A DNA stretch of 64,000 bases. Source: DATLNM01 sp035536775. Lineage in GTDB: Bacteria > Actinomycetota > CADDZG01 > WHSQ01. Location of the stretch: contig DATLNM010000052.1 in assembly GCA_035536775.1 (NCBI GenBank), forward strand, positions 1-64,000. Reading direction: 5' to 3'. Under the pieces are notes generated by a model. It was not told the origin of the DNA. It was given only the letters and a program-made list of their open reading frames with translations, and did not search any database. The stretch's first letter is position 1. Each line of letters begins with the position of its first letter. Positions 15,809 to 24,389 of the stretch are shown here, one piece after another. The position numbers and the translations under genes were made by a program.

Positions 15809-16572
15809 GTCCCGTCGGCGCGTTTCACATCGCCACACGTCTCGCACACCATGGTCGCCCGGATCTCTGCGATCTCGGCCTCCAGCTGCTCGTCGAGTGC
15901 GCGCCCGCTCGGTCCACCTTCGGCCCCGCCGATGTTCTGAGGGATCCGGAGGCTCTCGAGGCGCTTCAGGGCCCTGAGTGCTTCTGCCTCATAGCGGACG
16001 CGGAGCCCTTCCAGGTCGGCGGCGCTGAGCTTCCCCGTGGTGAGGTCGTCCTCGAGCTCCATGATGGCTTCGAGCGCCCGGCGCTTCGTAGGGTCCATCA
16101 GCGGACGCCGTTCGTCGCGCAGCATCGCAACTTCTCGCGCGACCTGCTCCCGCTCGGCGGGTGAGATCGGCTCCTCACCCTCGGGGATGCGTGACCTCGA
16201 CAGTCGCCGCGCCGCGAATAGGACTACGCCGATCCCCGCGATCACGAAGATGAGCGGGACCATCCACGCGAGAAGCCCGAAGCTTGTGGATTCGGGAACC
16301 GCACGGATCCCCGGTCCGTACTCGCGCTCGAGCTCGGCGATGATCTCGCTTTCCGATGCGCCTGCGGATGCCATCTCGACGATCCTGTCCCTGAGGTCGG
16401 CGGCTGCATCCGATGGGCAGTCGTGCAGCGTCAATCCGGGGCAGAACGGGGACATGATCTCTTGCGCCACGCGCGTGGCAACGTCTTGCGGATCGGTAGA
16501 CGCCGCGTCGACCGGAGCGGTCCCAAGGACGACCCCGGCGAGAGCGAGCACGAGAACCAGACGCGCCTTCAT
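15784..16572 (-). CDS. ccmH: CcmH-like cytochrome c maturation protein with CcmI-like segment and C-terminal zinc ribbon
   Basis: 262 residues; ATG 16572 overlaps the ccmF stop by 4 bases. A signal peptide is followed by the CcmH region PFCPGLTLHDCPSD, where the two Cys are separated by seven residues instead of the usual CxxC, then DLRDRI and a helix (LLAWMVPLIFVIAGIGVVLF). After the helix comes a charged helical segment (ALEAIMELEDDLTTGKLSAADLE) resembling the cytoplasmic start of CcmI. The C-terminus is a zinc ribbon (CETC then CPTC, nine residues apart). CcmH reduces or presents apocytochrome Cys residues; the ribbon is an unusual addition. Confidence 0.82.
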   Translation of the reverse strand: MKARLVLVLALAGVVLGTAPVDAASTDPQDVATRVAQEIMSPFCPGLTLHDCPSDAAADLRDRIVEMASAGASESEIIAELEREYGPGIRAVPESTSFGLLAWMVPLIFVIAGIGVVLFAARRLSRSRIPEGEEPISPAEREQVAREVAMLRDERRPLMDPTKRRALEAIMELEDDLTTGKLSAADLEGLRVRYEAEALRALKRLESLRIPQNIGGAEGGPSGRALDEQLEAEIAEIRATMVCETCGDVKRADGTCPTCSAP

Positions 16573-18560
16573 GTACGGATCGGCACCGGACGCGCCGCGG
16601 GCGCTGCGACAGTGACCTCGACGGGAGCGCGACGCTCGGCCGTGAAGATGAATGCCATGCCTCCGACCATCACGGATGCCCCGACCCATATCCACCACGT
16701 CAGGGGATTGATGAACGCGCGCACTGCCGCGGTCCCGTCACGATCGAAAGATGTGACGACGACGTAGAGATCCTCGATCGGGGTCGAATCGATGGCGACC
16801 TCCGATTGCCACTGGCGCTGTGCGCGATGGAAGTTGCGCTGTGGGACGAGCACTCCGCGTGAGTCTCCCTTTCGCTCTACCTCCAAGTGCAGCGCGATGC
16901 GCTCCTTCTCCGGGGTCGACGTCCGCTCGAGCTCCGCGTAGGTGAGCGTGTAGTCCCCTATCGCCATGGATGCTCCTGGGTCGAGGAGCACCTGTCGTTC
17001 CGACCGGAAAGCGGAACCGGCGAAGCCGATGACGATCAGGACGACGCCGAGGTGCACGACGTATCCGCCGTACCGGCGCCGGTTCCTTCCGACGGTGCGC
17101 GCGAAACGTGCCGCGCCCGTCGCCGCCTTGTCACCGATCCGCGCGGCGCGCCCGAACTCCGAGATGACGGCAACGGCAGTGAACATGCACAGAGAGAACG
17201 CGAGGAGCGCGCCCGCGCTGCGGACACCGGCTGCCGCGAGACCAACGGAAGTGAGGACTCCTGCCGCAAGTGGGACGCGAACGACGCGCCAGAACGCCCC
17301 TCTGCTCATGCGGCGCCACGAGATCAAGGGTCCGATCCCTGTAAGTCCGATGAGAGCGAGTCCGAGTGGCACGAACACCGAGTTGAAGAACGGCGGCCCC
17401 ACCGACAACCGGGTGCCGGTGACGAGCTCGGCGACGATCGGATAGATCGTTCCCCACAGGACCGTCAGTGCGGCCGCGACGAACAGAAAGTTGTTGATCA
17501 GGAACATCGACTCGCGCGACATGAGTGAGTCGAATCGGTTCTCGCTCCGGAGGGGTCCCAGTCGCAGCGCGATCATCACGAGCCCACCGATCAGCATCGC
17601 AGCGAGGAACGGGAGGAACCACCGTCCGATCGGGCCTTCGGTGAACGTGTGGACGCTCGAGAGGATGCCCGAGCGCGTCAGGAAGGTTCCGAACACCGCC
17701 AAGCCATAGGTCATCAGGATCAGCGTCACGTTCCACAGCTTGAACATCCGACGTTTCTCCTGGATCACGACGGAGTGCAGGAACGCCGTCGCGGTCAACC
17801 ACGGCATGAACGATGCGTTCTCGACCGGATCCCATGCCCAGTAACCACCCCAGCCGAGCTCCGTGTACGCCCATGCGCCACCGAGGACGATCCCGACCGA
17901 CAGCGCGCTCCACGCGAATAGCGTCCATCGCCGCGTCGAGCGGAACCATTCGTCTGTGAGATGCCCGGACCACAGGGCTGCCATCGCAAACGCGAACGGC
18001 ACCGAGAAACCCACGAACCCCGCGTACAGGAGTGGCGGGTGGATCAGCATCCCAGGCGACTGCAGCAGCGGGTTGAGGCCGCGACCGTCGCTCGGGACGT
18101 CCGCAAGCGTGGTGAATGGATCGGCCGGCCATACGAGGAGGATCAGGAAGAAGACGGCGATCCCGCCCAACACCGATGTGGCCCGTGCCGCAAGGAGGGA
18201 ATCGCGCCGTCTCGCCCCTCGGATCGCGATCGCGGAGAAGCCGGTCAGCATCACGGTCCAAAGGAGCAGCGATCCCTCCATGCCTCCCCAGAGTGCTCCG
18301 TAGAGATAGGGGCCCGACAGGGATCGCGAGGAGTAGCTAGTCACGTACTCGTAGGCGAAGTTGTGTGTCCCGAGCGCTATGAGTAGCGCGATCGCCGCAC
18401 CCGCCACCATTGCGGCGGCGGCGTAGAGCGCTCGAGCCCCGAGGTGCGCGCCGCCAGGCCTCTTGGTGACCGCCCCGAACGCGGACAGCAACGTGGCGCA
18501 GAAGGCGAAGCCCAACCCGCCGATCAGTAGCGGCCGGCCTAGCGCGGCGAGGGACGACAT
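16569..18560 (-). CDS. ccmF: cytochrome c haem lyase CcmF
   Basis: 663 residues from ATG 18560; upstream in-frame sequence overlaps ccmE and is not protein-like. It has about 14 helices and the haem-handling Trp motif WGGYWAWDPVENASFMPWL (about residues 223-241). His-containing loops such as LLIHPPLLYAG (about residue 168) are present. CcmF ligates haem from holo-CcmE to apocytochrome c, with CcmH. The periplasmic domain near the C-terminus (about residues 535-625) is complete. It follows ccmE by 8 bases. Confidence 0.94.
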   Translation of the reverse strand: MSSLAALGRPLLIGGLGFAFCATLLSAFGAVTKRPGGAHLGARALYAAAAMVAGAAIALLIALGTHNFAYEYVTSYSSRSLSGPYLYGALWGGMEGSLLLWTVMLTGFSAIAIRGARRRDSLLAARATSVLGGIAVFFLILLVWPADPFTTLADVPSDGRGLNPLLQSPGMLIHPPLLYAGFVGFSVPFAFAMAALWSGHLTDEWFRSTRRWTLFAWSALSVGIVLGGAWAYTELGWGGYWAWDPVENASFMPWLTATAFLHSVVIQEKRRMFKLWNVTLILMTYGLAVFGTFLTRSGILSSVHTFTEGPIGRWFLPFLAAMLIGGLVMIALRLGPLRSENRFDSLMSRESMFLINNFLFVAAALTVLWGTIYPIVAELVTGTRLSVGPPFFNSVFVPLGLALIGLTGIGPLISWRRMSRGAFWRVVRVPLAAGVLTSVGLAAAGVRSAGALLAFSLCMFTAVAVISEFGRAARIGDKAATGAARFARTVGRNRRRYGGYVVHLGVVLIVIGFAGSAFRSERQVLLDPGASMAIGDYTLTYAELERTSTPEKERIALHLEVERKGDSRGVLVPQRNFHRAQRQWQSEVAIDSTPIEDLYVVVTSFDRDGTAAVRAFINPLTWWIWVGASVMVGGMAFIFTAERRAPVEVTVAAPAARPVPIRT

Positions 18561-18567
18561 CGAGTCG

Positions 18568-18987
18568 CTAGGTCTTCGCTTTGAACTTGGACGGGCACTT
18601 GGCGAGCACCTCCGAAGCGGTGAATGAGTCGCCGTCGAACGCGCCCCGCGCGACAACGTCCGAGCCGTTCTTCAGGGTGTCTGGCAGGGGCTGGTCGGTC
18701 GTGACCGTGACCACGGAGCGGCCGTCGGTGAGATCGAAGGTGGACGTCAATCCATCGCGCTCGATCGAGCCATCCACCACTTTCCCGCTCACACGGAGAT
18801 CGGTCGACGCTGGGGCAGCCCCCAGAGCGAGGACCTCCGACGTCGTGTAATAGAAGGAGGTCGAGCCGGGGCGACCCATCGCCCAGCCCACCAATCCCAC
18901 CAAGGTGAGGGCGATGACGGCGCCCCCGATGAGGAACTTCCTCCTGTTCGGCTGAGCCGGCGGAACGGCCATCGTGTTGTCGTCCAT
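18568..18987 (-). CDS. ccmE: haem chaperone CcmE with Cys in place of the haem-binding His
   Basis: 139 residues from ATG 18987. N-terminal helix (FLIGGAVIALTLVGLVGWAMG) and OB-fold beta domain starting SFYYTTSEVLALG. The haem-binding segment reads SEVLAKCPSKFKAKT. Canonical CcmE has HxxxY after VLAK, so here a Cys replaces the His and Phe takes the Tyr place (CxxxF). CcmE proteins with a CxxxY motif are known, for example in Desulfovibrio, and still bind haem covalently. The protein ends soon after this motif, without a long flexible tail. Confidence 0.88.
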   Translation of the reverse strand: MDDNTMAVPPAQPNRRKFLIGGAVIALTLVGLVGWAMGRPGSTSFYYTTSEVLALGAAPASTDLRVSGKVVDGSIERDGLTSTFDLTDGRSVVTVTTDQPLPDTLKNGSDVVARGAFDGDSFTASEVLAKCPSKFKAKT

Positions 18988-19000
18988 CGGACCGCCGAGC

Positions 19001-19621
19001 CTACCGTTCCGCGATGAGGGCCTCGATGTGCGCCCGCAGGTCCGCTTCGGAGATCGCACCGAGCACTGCGGTACCTGCAACGGGTGTTCCGGCCGGGCTG
19101 GGGTTGGCCTGATCCTGGAGCTTCCAGCTGGAGGTCACGAAGAGAGTCTGAGGCAAACCGATGAAACCAAGCTCGTTGAACAGGTCGGAGCCCGTGTCCC
19201 GTAGCAACGGATACGTGAGGTCGAACTCCTCCACGAACGCGCGCGCTTCAGGTTCGGTGTCCCGGGTGTTTATCCCGACCACGGTGATCTCGCCGGCGTA
19301 GTCCTGCGATACCGCTTCTAGGAGCTCGGCCTCTTCGCGACACGGAGGGCACCACGACGCCCAGAAGCTCAACACGACGGGTTTGCCGCGGAGCTCGTCA
19401 CTGGACAACGTCCCATTGCCCGACAAGAACGGGAGCTCGAACTCCGGCGCCTCGCCGCTGGCCCCTGGGGAGCCGGGCGCCGGCCGGAGCGCGGCGTATC
19501 CGATGACCGTCGCGATAAGGCCTACTAGGACTGCGGCGAGGAAGCGCCGCAAAGTGCCGTCGGAACGTTCCTCTTCGAGCTCGTTCTCGGGGACCACGTT
19601 GCGCAGGCTACTTGCACGCAT
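19001..19621 (-). CDS. ccmG: thiol:disulfide oxidoreductase CcmG/ResA-like
   Basis: 206 residues, membrane-anchored thioredoxin fold. Helix at about residues 26-45 (FLAAVLVGLIATVIGYAAL), then active site FWASWCPPCREE (about residue 111) and the cis-Pro segment GLPQTLFVTS. It keeps apocytochrome Cys residues reduced. First gene of the ccm operon, divergent from ctaC. ATG 19621 is only a few bases from the AT-rich promoter box, so the true start may be GTG 19597 (198 residues). Confidence 0.9.
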   Translation of the reverse strand: MRASSLRNVVPENELEEERSDGTLRRFLAAVLVGLIATVIGYAALRPAPGSPGASGEAPEFELPFLSGNGTLSSDELRGKPVVLSFWASWCPPCREEAELLEAVSQDYAGEITVVGINTRDTEPEARAFVEEFDLTYPLLRDTGSDLFNELGFIGLPQTLFVTSSWKLQDQANPSPAGTPVAGTAVLGAISEADLRAHIEALIAER

Positions 19622-19644
19622 TCATATATATTGCGGACGCTCAC
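19622..19644. promoter_or_regulatory. short divergent promoter region between the ccm and cta operons
   Basis: These 23 bases separate ccmG (minus) from ctaC (plus). They contain the most AT-rich box in the neighbourhood (CATATATATT, about 19621-19631), readable as a -10-like hexamer on both strands. The closeness to both start codons suggests very short leaders or leaderless transcripts. Inference from sequence only. Confidence 0.4.
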
Positions 19645-20661
19645 ATGGACAGGACGAGAGCTCGCCCGCCCCGAGACTTGCGCCCCCTGGTCATCCTGCT
19701 TGTGGCCTTGTGCGCCGTGGCGCTCGCCGGTTGTGAGAGCAGCGCCCCCCAGGATTTCCTCAATCACCCCGAGGGACCCATCGCTCGCAAGCAGGACGGG
19801 CTGTGGGACCTTGTCTTTGCCGTCGCGGTAGCGATCTTCGTGATCGTCGAGAGCCTTCTCGTCTATACGGTCGTTCGCTTCAGGCAGAAGCCCGGCAGGC
19901 AGGCGGCGCAGTTCCACGGCAACACCAAGGTCGAGATCATCCTCACCCTGGTCCCGTCATTGATCCTGGCCGCCATCGCGGTGCCGACGGTGAAGACGAT
20001 CTTCGAGCTTGCCGAGGAGCCTCCCGGTGCGATGCAGGTCACCGTGACCGCGCGGCAGTTCTGGTGGGAGTACCGGTACGAGGACCAGCAGGTTGTCACC
20101 GCGAACGAGTTACACATCCCCGTCGATACGCCGATCCGACTTCGACTCGAAGGGGCCGATGTCATCCACAGCTTCTGGGTCCCGCGCCTCGCGGGCAAGC
20201 AGGACGTCGTGCCGGGACGCATCAACTTCCTGACTATCGAAGCCGACGATCCGGGCGAGTACCTCGGTCAGTGCACGGAGTTCTGCGGCGCATCGCACGC
20301 CAATATGCGCTTGAGGGTTTACGCCCACGAGCAGAAGGACTTCGATCGCTGGCTCGCCGACCAGCAGAAGCCGGCCGATGTCGATCTCGCGTCACGCGGG
20401 GCCGATCTGTTCATGAACGGAACGTGCGTGAACTGTCACGCGATCGGCGGCACCGATGCCGCGGCGCGCACGGGTCCCGACCTTACTCACTTCGCGAGCC
20501 GGAACACGTTCGCCGGCGCCATGTTCGACACCAACCGAGAGAACCTCGTGTCATGGTTGGCCGATCCGCCCGCGATGAAACCAGGGTCGTTGATGCCCGA
20601 CTACGGTCTATCGAACGAGGAGATCGACGCGCTTGTCGAGTTCCTCTTGAGTCTCGAGTGA
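19645..20661 (+). CDS. ctaC: cytochrome c oxidase subunit II with fused cytochrome c domain (caa3 type)
   Basis: 338 residues from ATG 19645; a start at 19612 would overlap ccmG. Lipoprotein signal (LCAVALAGC), two helices (about residues 50-75 and 95-115), then the CuA domain with His in VIHSFWVPRL and the CuA loop CTEFCGASHANM. A C-terminal class-I cytochrome c domain follows, with haem motif CVNCH (about residue 260) and Met in SLMPDYG. This is the caa3 arrangement: the fused cytochrome receives electrons directly from the bc complex or a soluble carrier. Confidence 0.96.
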   Translation: MDRTRARPPRDLRPLVILLVALCAVALAGCESSAPQDFLNHPEGPIARKQDGLWDLVFAVAVAIFVIVESLLVYTVVRFRQKPGRQAAQFHGNTKVEIILTLVPSLILAAIAVPTVKTIFELAEEPPGAMQVTVTARQFWWEYRYEDQQVVTANELHIPVDTPIRLRLEGADVIHSFWVPRLAGKQDVVPGRINFLTIEADDPGEYLGQCTEFCGASHANMRLRVYAHEQKDFDRWLADQQKPADVDLASRGADLFMNGTCVNCHAIGGTDAAARTGPDLTHFASRNTFAGAMFDTNRENLVSWLADPPAMKPGSLMPDYGLSNEEIDALVEFLLSLE

Positions 20662-20695
20662 TGATCCTGATGCTGCCGATCGAGGGGATGTAGAT

Positions 20696-22561
20696 ATGGC
20701 AACCGCAGCGCTGCCGCGACGGCGAGGGCTCCTGGCGCGTCCGACGGCCAAGACCGGCGTGTGGGGATGGATAACGACGGTCGACCACAAGAAGATCGGG
20801 ATCCTCTACGGCGTCACGGCCTTCATCTTCTTCATCCTCGGAGGACTCGAGGCGGTCGTCGTTCGTCTACAACTGGCGCGTCCGGACTCCACCGTGCTCG
20901 ACGCCGAGATGTACAACCAGTTCTTCACCATGCACGGCCTGACGATGATCTTCCTCGTCATCATGCCGATGGGTGTCGCGCTGATGAACTACTTCATCCC
21001 GATCATGATCGGCGCGCGTGACGTAGCGTTCCCGAGGCTCAACGCGTTCAGCTATTGGGTGTTCGTCGCCGGTGGGATCTTCCTCTACTCGAGCTTCTTC
21101 CTCGGGGGGGCGCCGAGTGGAGGGTGGTTCGGTTACGCCCCACTGAGCCGCCAGCTTCCCGGTAACGGGATGGATTACTACTCGATCGGATTGCAGATCC
21201 TCGGTATCGCGTCTTTGGCCGGTGCCATCAACTTCGTAGTCACGATCCTCAACATGCGCGCGCCCGGTATGAGCTTTATGAAGATGCCGGTGTTCATCTG
21301 GATGTCGCTGGTCACCTCGTTCCTGCTGGTCTTCGCTATGCCCGTCATCGCGGTCGCGCTGTTCCAGCTGATGTTCGATCGCGTCTACGAGGCGAACTTC
21401 TTCAATCCGGCCGCGGGTGGCGACCCGCTGCTGTGGCAGCACCTCTTCTGGGTCTTCGGCCACCCAGAGGTCTACATCCTCATCCTTCCGGCCATGGGCA
21501 TCGTGTCGGAGGTGCTCCCGACGTTCAGCCGTAAGCCGATCTTCGGTTACGCCGCGATCGTCTTCGCCGGCATCGCCATCGGTTTCATGGGTTGGGGGGT
21601 ATGGGCCCACCACATGTTCGTGGCAGGGCTCGGTCCGGTCGCCAACGCGGCGTTCGCGATCTCGACGATGTTCATTGCGGTACCAACGGGAGTGAAGATC
21701 TTCAACTGGGTGGGAACGATGTGGAAGGGCTCCCTGCGAATCACCGCGCCTTTCTTGTTCGCTGTCGGATTCGTGGCGATGTTCGTCATCGGTGGGTTGT
21801 CGGGCGTGACCCACGCGATCGTTCCAAGCGACACCCAGCAGACCGATACGTATTACATCGTCGCCCATTTCCACTACGTGCTGTTCGGCGGAGCGATCTT
21901 CGGGATCTTCTCTGGTCTCTACTACTGGTGGCCAAAGATCTTCGGATGGACTCTTTCCGAAGGGATCGGGAAGCTGCACTTCTGGCTGATGTTCATCGGT
22001 TTCAACCTCGCGTTCGGCCCGATGCACATCCTCGGATTACAAGGCATGCCGCGCCGCATCTACACCTATCCCGACGGCATGGGTTGGAACATCTGGAATC
22101 TCGTATCCACGGCAGGGGCGCTGGTCATCGCGCTCGCGACGCTCGTGTTCCTCGTGAATGTCGTTGTCTCGAAGGCACGCCGCCAGGAGGCGGGCGACGA
22201 TCCCTGGGACGCAAGGACGCTGGAGTGGTCGATACCCTCGCCGCCACCTGAGTACAACTTCCTCGAGGTGCCCGAGGTCAAGCAGCGCGATGACTGGTGG
22301 CATCGCAAGTACGTCGAGACACCTCACGGTGCTCCGGCGCGTGTGTTCGCCGGCGGCGCCGACGGGGACCATGACGACGACGGCCACGATATCCACCTGC
22401 CGTCCCCGTCTTACTTCCCGGCCCTCTCCGCGATCGGGCTGCCGGTGCTCGGCTGGGGGACGATCTACTACAACACTCCGATGATGATCGCAGGCGGGCT
22501 GTGGACGCTCCTGGCTCTGTTCGGATGGGCGTTCGAACCTTCGGCGGAGGAGCATCACTGA
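20696..22561 (+). CDS. ctaD: cytochrome c oxidase subunit I (caa3 type)
   Basis: 621 residues. Haem a ligand His in MHGLTMIF; CuB ligands in FGHPEVY (with the cross-linked Tyr) and WAHHMF; haem a3/a ligands in HFHYV. D-channel Asp in ARDVAFPRLNAFSYW, K-channel Lys in TGVKIFNW, and Glu in GHPEVY mark an A1-type proton-pumping oxidase. The C-terminus holds extra helices beyond the twelve-helix core (YFPALSAIGLPVLGWG), as in Bacillus-type caa3 subunit I. It overlaps ctaE by one base (TGATG). Confidence 0.97.
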   Translation: MATAALPRRRGLLARPTAKTGVWGWITTVDHKKIGILYGVTAFIFFILGGLEAVVVRLQLARPDSTVLDAEMYNQFFTMHGLTMIFLVIMPMGVALMNYFIPIMIGARDVAFPRLNAFSYWVFVAGGIFLYSSFFLGGAPSGGWFGYAPLSRQLPGNGMDYYSIGLQILGIASLAGAINFVVTILNMRAPGMSFMKMPVFIWMSLVTSFLLVFAMPVIAVALFQLMFDRVYEANFFNPAAGGDPLLWQHLFWVFGHPEVYILILPAMGIVSEVLPTFSRKPIFGYAAIVFAGIAIGFMGWGVWAHHMFVAGLGPVANAAFAISTMFIAVPTGVKIFNWVGTMWKGSLRITAPFLFAVGFVAMFVIGGLSGVTHAIVPSDTQQTDTYYIVAHFHYVLFGGAIFGIFSGLYYWWPKIFGWTLSEGIGKLHFWLMFIGFNLAFGPMHILGLQGMPRRIYTYPDGMGWNIWNLVSTAGALVIALATLVFLVNVVVSKARRQEAGDDPWDARTLEWSIPSPPPEYNFLEVPEVKQRDDWWHRKYVETPHGAPARVFAGGADGDHDDDGHDIHLPSPSYFPALSAIGLPVLGWGTIYYNTPMMIAGGLWTLLALFGWAFEPSAEEHH

Positions 22562-23172
22562 TGGCGACGCATGAGGCCGCGGTGGCTGCGCCGCACGAAC
22601 ATCACACGAGCACTGGAATAGATAACGCGAAGCTCGCGATGTGGACGTTCCTCGGATCTGAATGCTTGTTCTTTGGCTCGTTCATCTCCACGTATCTGCT
22701 GTACCGCAACCGCGTTCACTCCGGCCCCACGCCGCACGAGATCTACGACATCCCGTACACGTCGGTCAGCTCGTTCGTACTCCTAATGTCCAGCTTGACG
22801 ATGGTGCTCGCGCTGGCGGCCATCCAGCGCGGCGATCACCGGGCTGTGCGCTCGTGGTTGCTTGCTACCGCGATGCTCGGCACCGTCTTCATCGGCGGGC
22901 AGATCTACGAGTTCACGACGTTCGTCGAAGAGGGCCTGACGCTCACGACCAGCACCTTCGGCTCGGCGTTCTTCGTACTGACGGGCTTCCACGGCGCGCA
23001 CGTGACCGTTGGGATCCTCATGCTGCTCACGCTCTACGGGATGTCTCTGTCGGGGCGGCTGACCGAGAAGGACACTCGCCCTGTCGAGTACATCGGTCTC
23101 TACTGGCACTTCGTCGACATCGTCTGGATCATCATCTTCACCGTCATCTACCTCGTCCCCACGAATAGCTAG
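22561..23172 (+). CDS. ctaE: cytochrome c oxidase subunit III
   Basis: 203 residues with five helices, starting at ATG 22561 that shares its A with the ctaD stop. Motifs LAMWTFLGSECLFFGSFISTYLLYR, GFHGAHVTVGILML and the C-terminal YWHFVDIVWIIIFTVIYL are diagnostic for COX III, including the Glu and His facing the lipid pocket. The short form, lacking the first two helices of mitochondrial COX III, is normal for this oxidase type. Confidence 0.96.
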   Translation: MATHEAAVAAPHEHHTSTGIDNAKLAMWTFLGSECLFFGSFISTYLLYRNRVHSGPTPHEIYDIPYTSVSSFVLLMSSLTMVLALAAIQRGDHRAVRSWLLATAMLGTVFIGGQIYEFTTFVEEGLTLTTSTFGSAFFVLTGFHGAHVTVGILMLLTLYGMSLSGRLTEKDTRPVEYIGLYWHFVDIVWIIIFTVIYLVPTNS

Positions 23173-23181
23173 GGAGCCGCG

Positions 23182-23535
23182 ATGCAAGAGATGACACCCG
23201 CCGGAGTCCACGAGGCGCACGACAGCCCCGAGGTGCACAACCACCCAGAGCCGCGCAGCTACGTCGCGGTCGCCATCTTCCTGGCGGTGGTGACCGCCGC
23301 CGAGGTCGGCATCTACTACGTCAAGATGAGCGACGCGCTTTTGGTCACGGTGCTGCTCGTGATGGCGGCCGTGAAATTCGCTTTCGTGGCCTCGTGGTTC
23401 ATGCACCTGAGGTTCGACAACAGGGTCTTCAAGCGCCTCTTCGTGACGGGCATCGTGCTTGCCCTGATCGTGTTCGGCATCGTGTTGAGCACCTTCTTTG
23501 CCCGCGGCGGTCCCGCCCCCGGTTTCGGTAGCTGA
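23182..23535 (+). CDS. ctaF: cytochrome c oxidase subunit IV-like membrane protein
   Basis: 117 residues with three helices (about residues 28-48, 53-74 and 82-105). The pattern YVAVAIFLAVVTAAEVGIYY and VKFAFVASWFMHLRFD matches the prokaryotic COX4 family. The N-terminus is His/Glu-rich (VHEAHDSPEVHNHPE). It follows ctaE by 9 bases in the order C-D-E-F typical of caa3 operons, and probably stabilises the CuB site during assembly. Confidence 0.9.
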   Translation: MQEMTPAGVHEAHDSPEVHNHPEPRSYVAVAIFLAVVTAAEVGIYYVKMSDALLVTVLLVMAAVKFAFVASWFMHLRFDNRVFKRLFVTGIVLALIVFGIVLSTFFARGGPAPGFGS

Positions 23536-23542
23536 CCTAGCC

Positions 23543-24382
23543 GTGTTGCACTGGCACCCGCACCCAGACGTGTGGGCGCTCATCATCGTCATGAGCGCGC
23601 TCTACATCGTGGCGCTGCGGAGGTGGGGGCCCCGTTTCGCACCCCTCGGGGCCGAGCCGGCGACGACCAAGCAGAAGTGGTTCTTCTTCTCGGGCGTCTT
23701 TGCGCTGTGGGTCGGCGCGGACTGGCCGGTGCACGAGATCTCCGAGGAGTACCTCTTCAGCGTGCACATGCTCCAGCACACGGTGTTCTCGCTGGTCGCT
23801 CCTCCGCTGTTGCTCCTCGGGCTTCCGCCGTGGCTCCTGCGGGTCGTGCTTCGCCCGCCGAAACTCTTCGCGGTGGTCCGGTTCCTTACCCGGCCTCTGG
23901 TGGCGCTGCTCGCGTTCAATGCGGTCATCGCGATCACCCACTGGCCGTTTCTCGTCAACGCGTCCGTCACCAACGAGCTGCTGCATCTCTCGATCCATAC
24001 CGTGCTCGTGACGACGGCGTTGATGATGTGGTGGCCGGTCGTCGATCCGCTCCCTGAGCTCACACGGCTGACACCCCCGGGGAAGATGCTCTATCTGTTC
24101 CTGCAGTCGATCGTCCCGACGGTCCCTGCGTCGTTCCTGACATTCGCGGAGACGCCGATCTACGACTTCTACACGCGGGTCCCGCGTCTCATCGATCTGT
24201 CGCCCCTCGCGGATCAGCAGATCGCCGGCCTCATCATGAAGGTCGGAGGCGGACTGCTACTGTGGCTCGTCATCGCTACGCTCTTCTTCAAGTGGTACGC
24301 ACGCGAAGAACGCCAGGAGGTCGCAGAGGTCACTTGGGACGACTTCGAGCACGATCTTCGGGCCTGGGAGTTGCGGAGGTAA
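23543..24382 (+). CDS. ctaG: caa3 oxidase assembly factor CtaG-like membrane protein
   Basis: 279 residues from GTG 23543; the frame extends upstream only through a TTG inside ctaF. It has seven or so helices and matches the caa3_CtaG family: an early HWHPHPDVWALI His-rich segment, HEISEEYLFSVHMLQH, LVAPPLLLLGLPPWLLR and a C-terminal ADQQIAGLIMKVGGGLLLW. The family is needed for the CuA/CuB assembly of Bacillus caa3 oxidase. It is followed after 7 bases by a cupredoxin gene. Confidence 0.9.
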   Translation: MLHWHPHPDVWALIIVMSALYIVALRRWGPRFAPLGAEPATTKQKWFFFSGVFALWVGADWPVHEISEEYLFSVHMLQHTVFSLVAPPLLLLGLPPWLLRVVLRPPKLFAVVRFLTRPLVALLAFNAVIAITHWPFLVNASVTNELLHLSIHTVLVTTALMMWWPVVDPLPELTRLTPPGKMLYLFLQSIVPTVPASFLTFAETPIYDFYTRVPRLIDLSPLADQQIAGLIMKVGGGLLLWLVIATLFFKWYAREERQEVAEVTWDDFEHDLRAWELRR

Positions 24383-24389
24383 TGACTTT

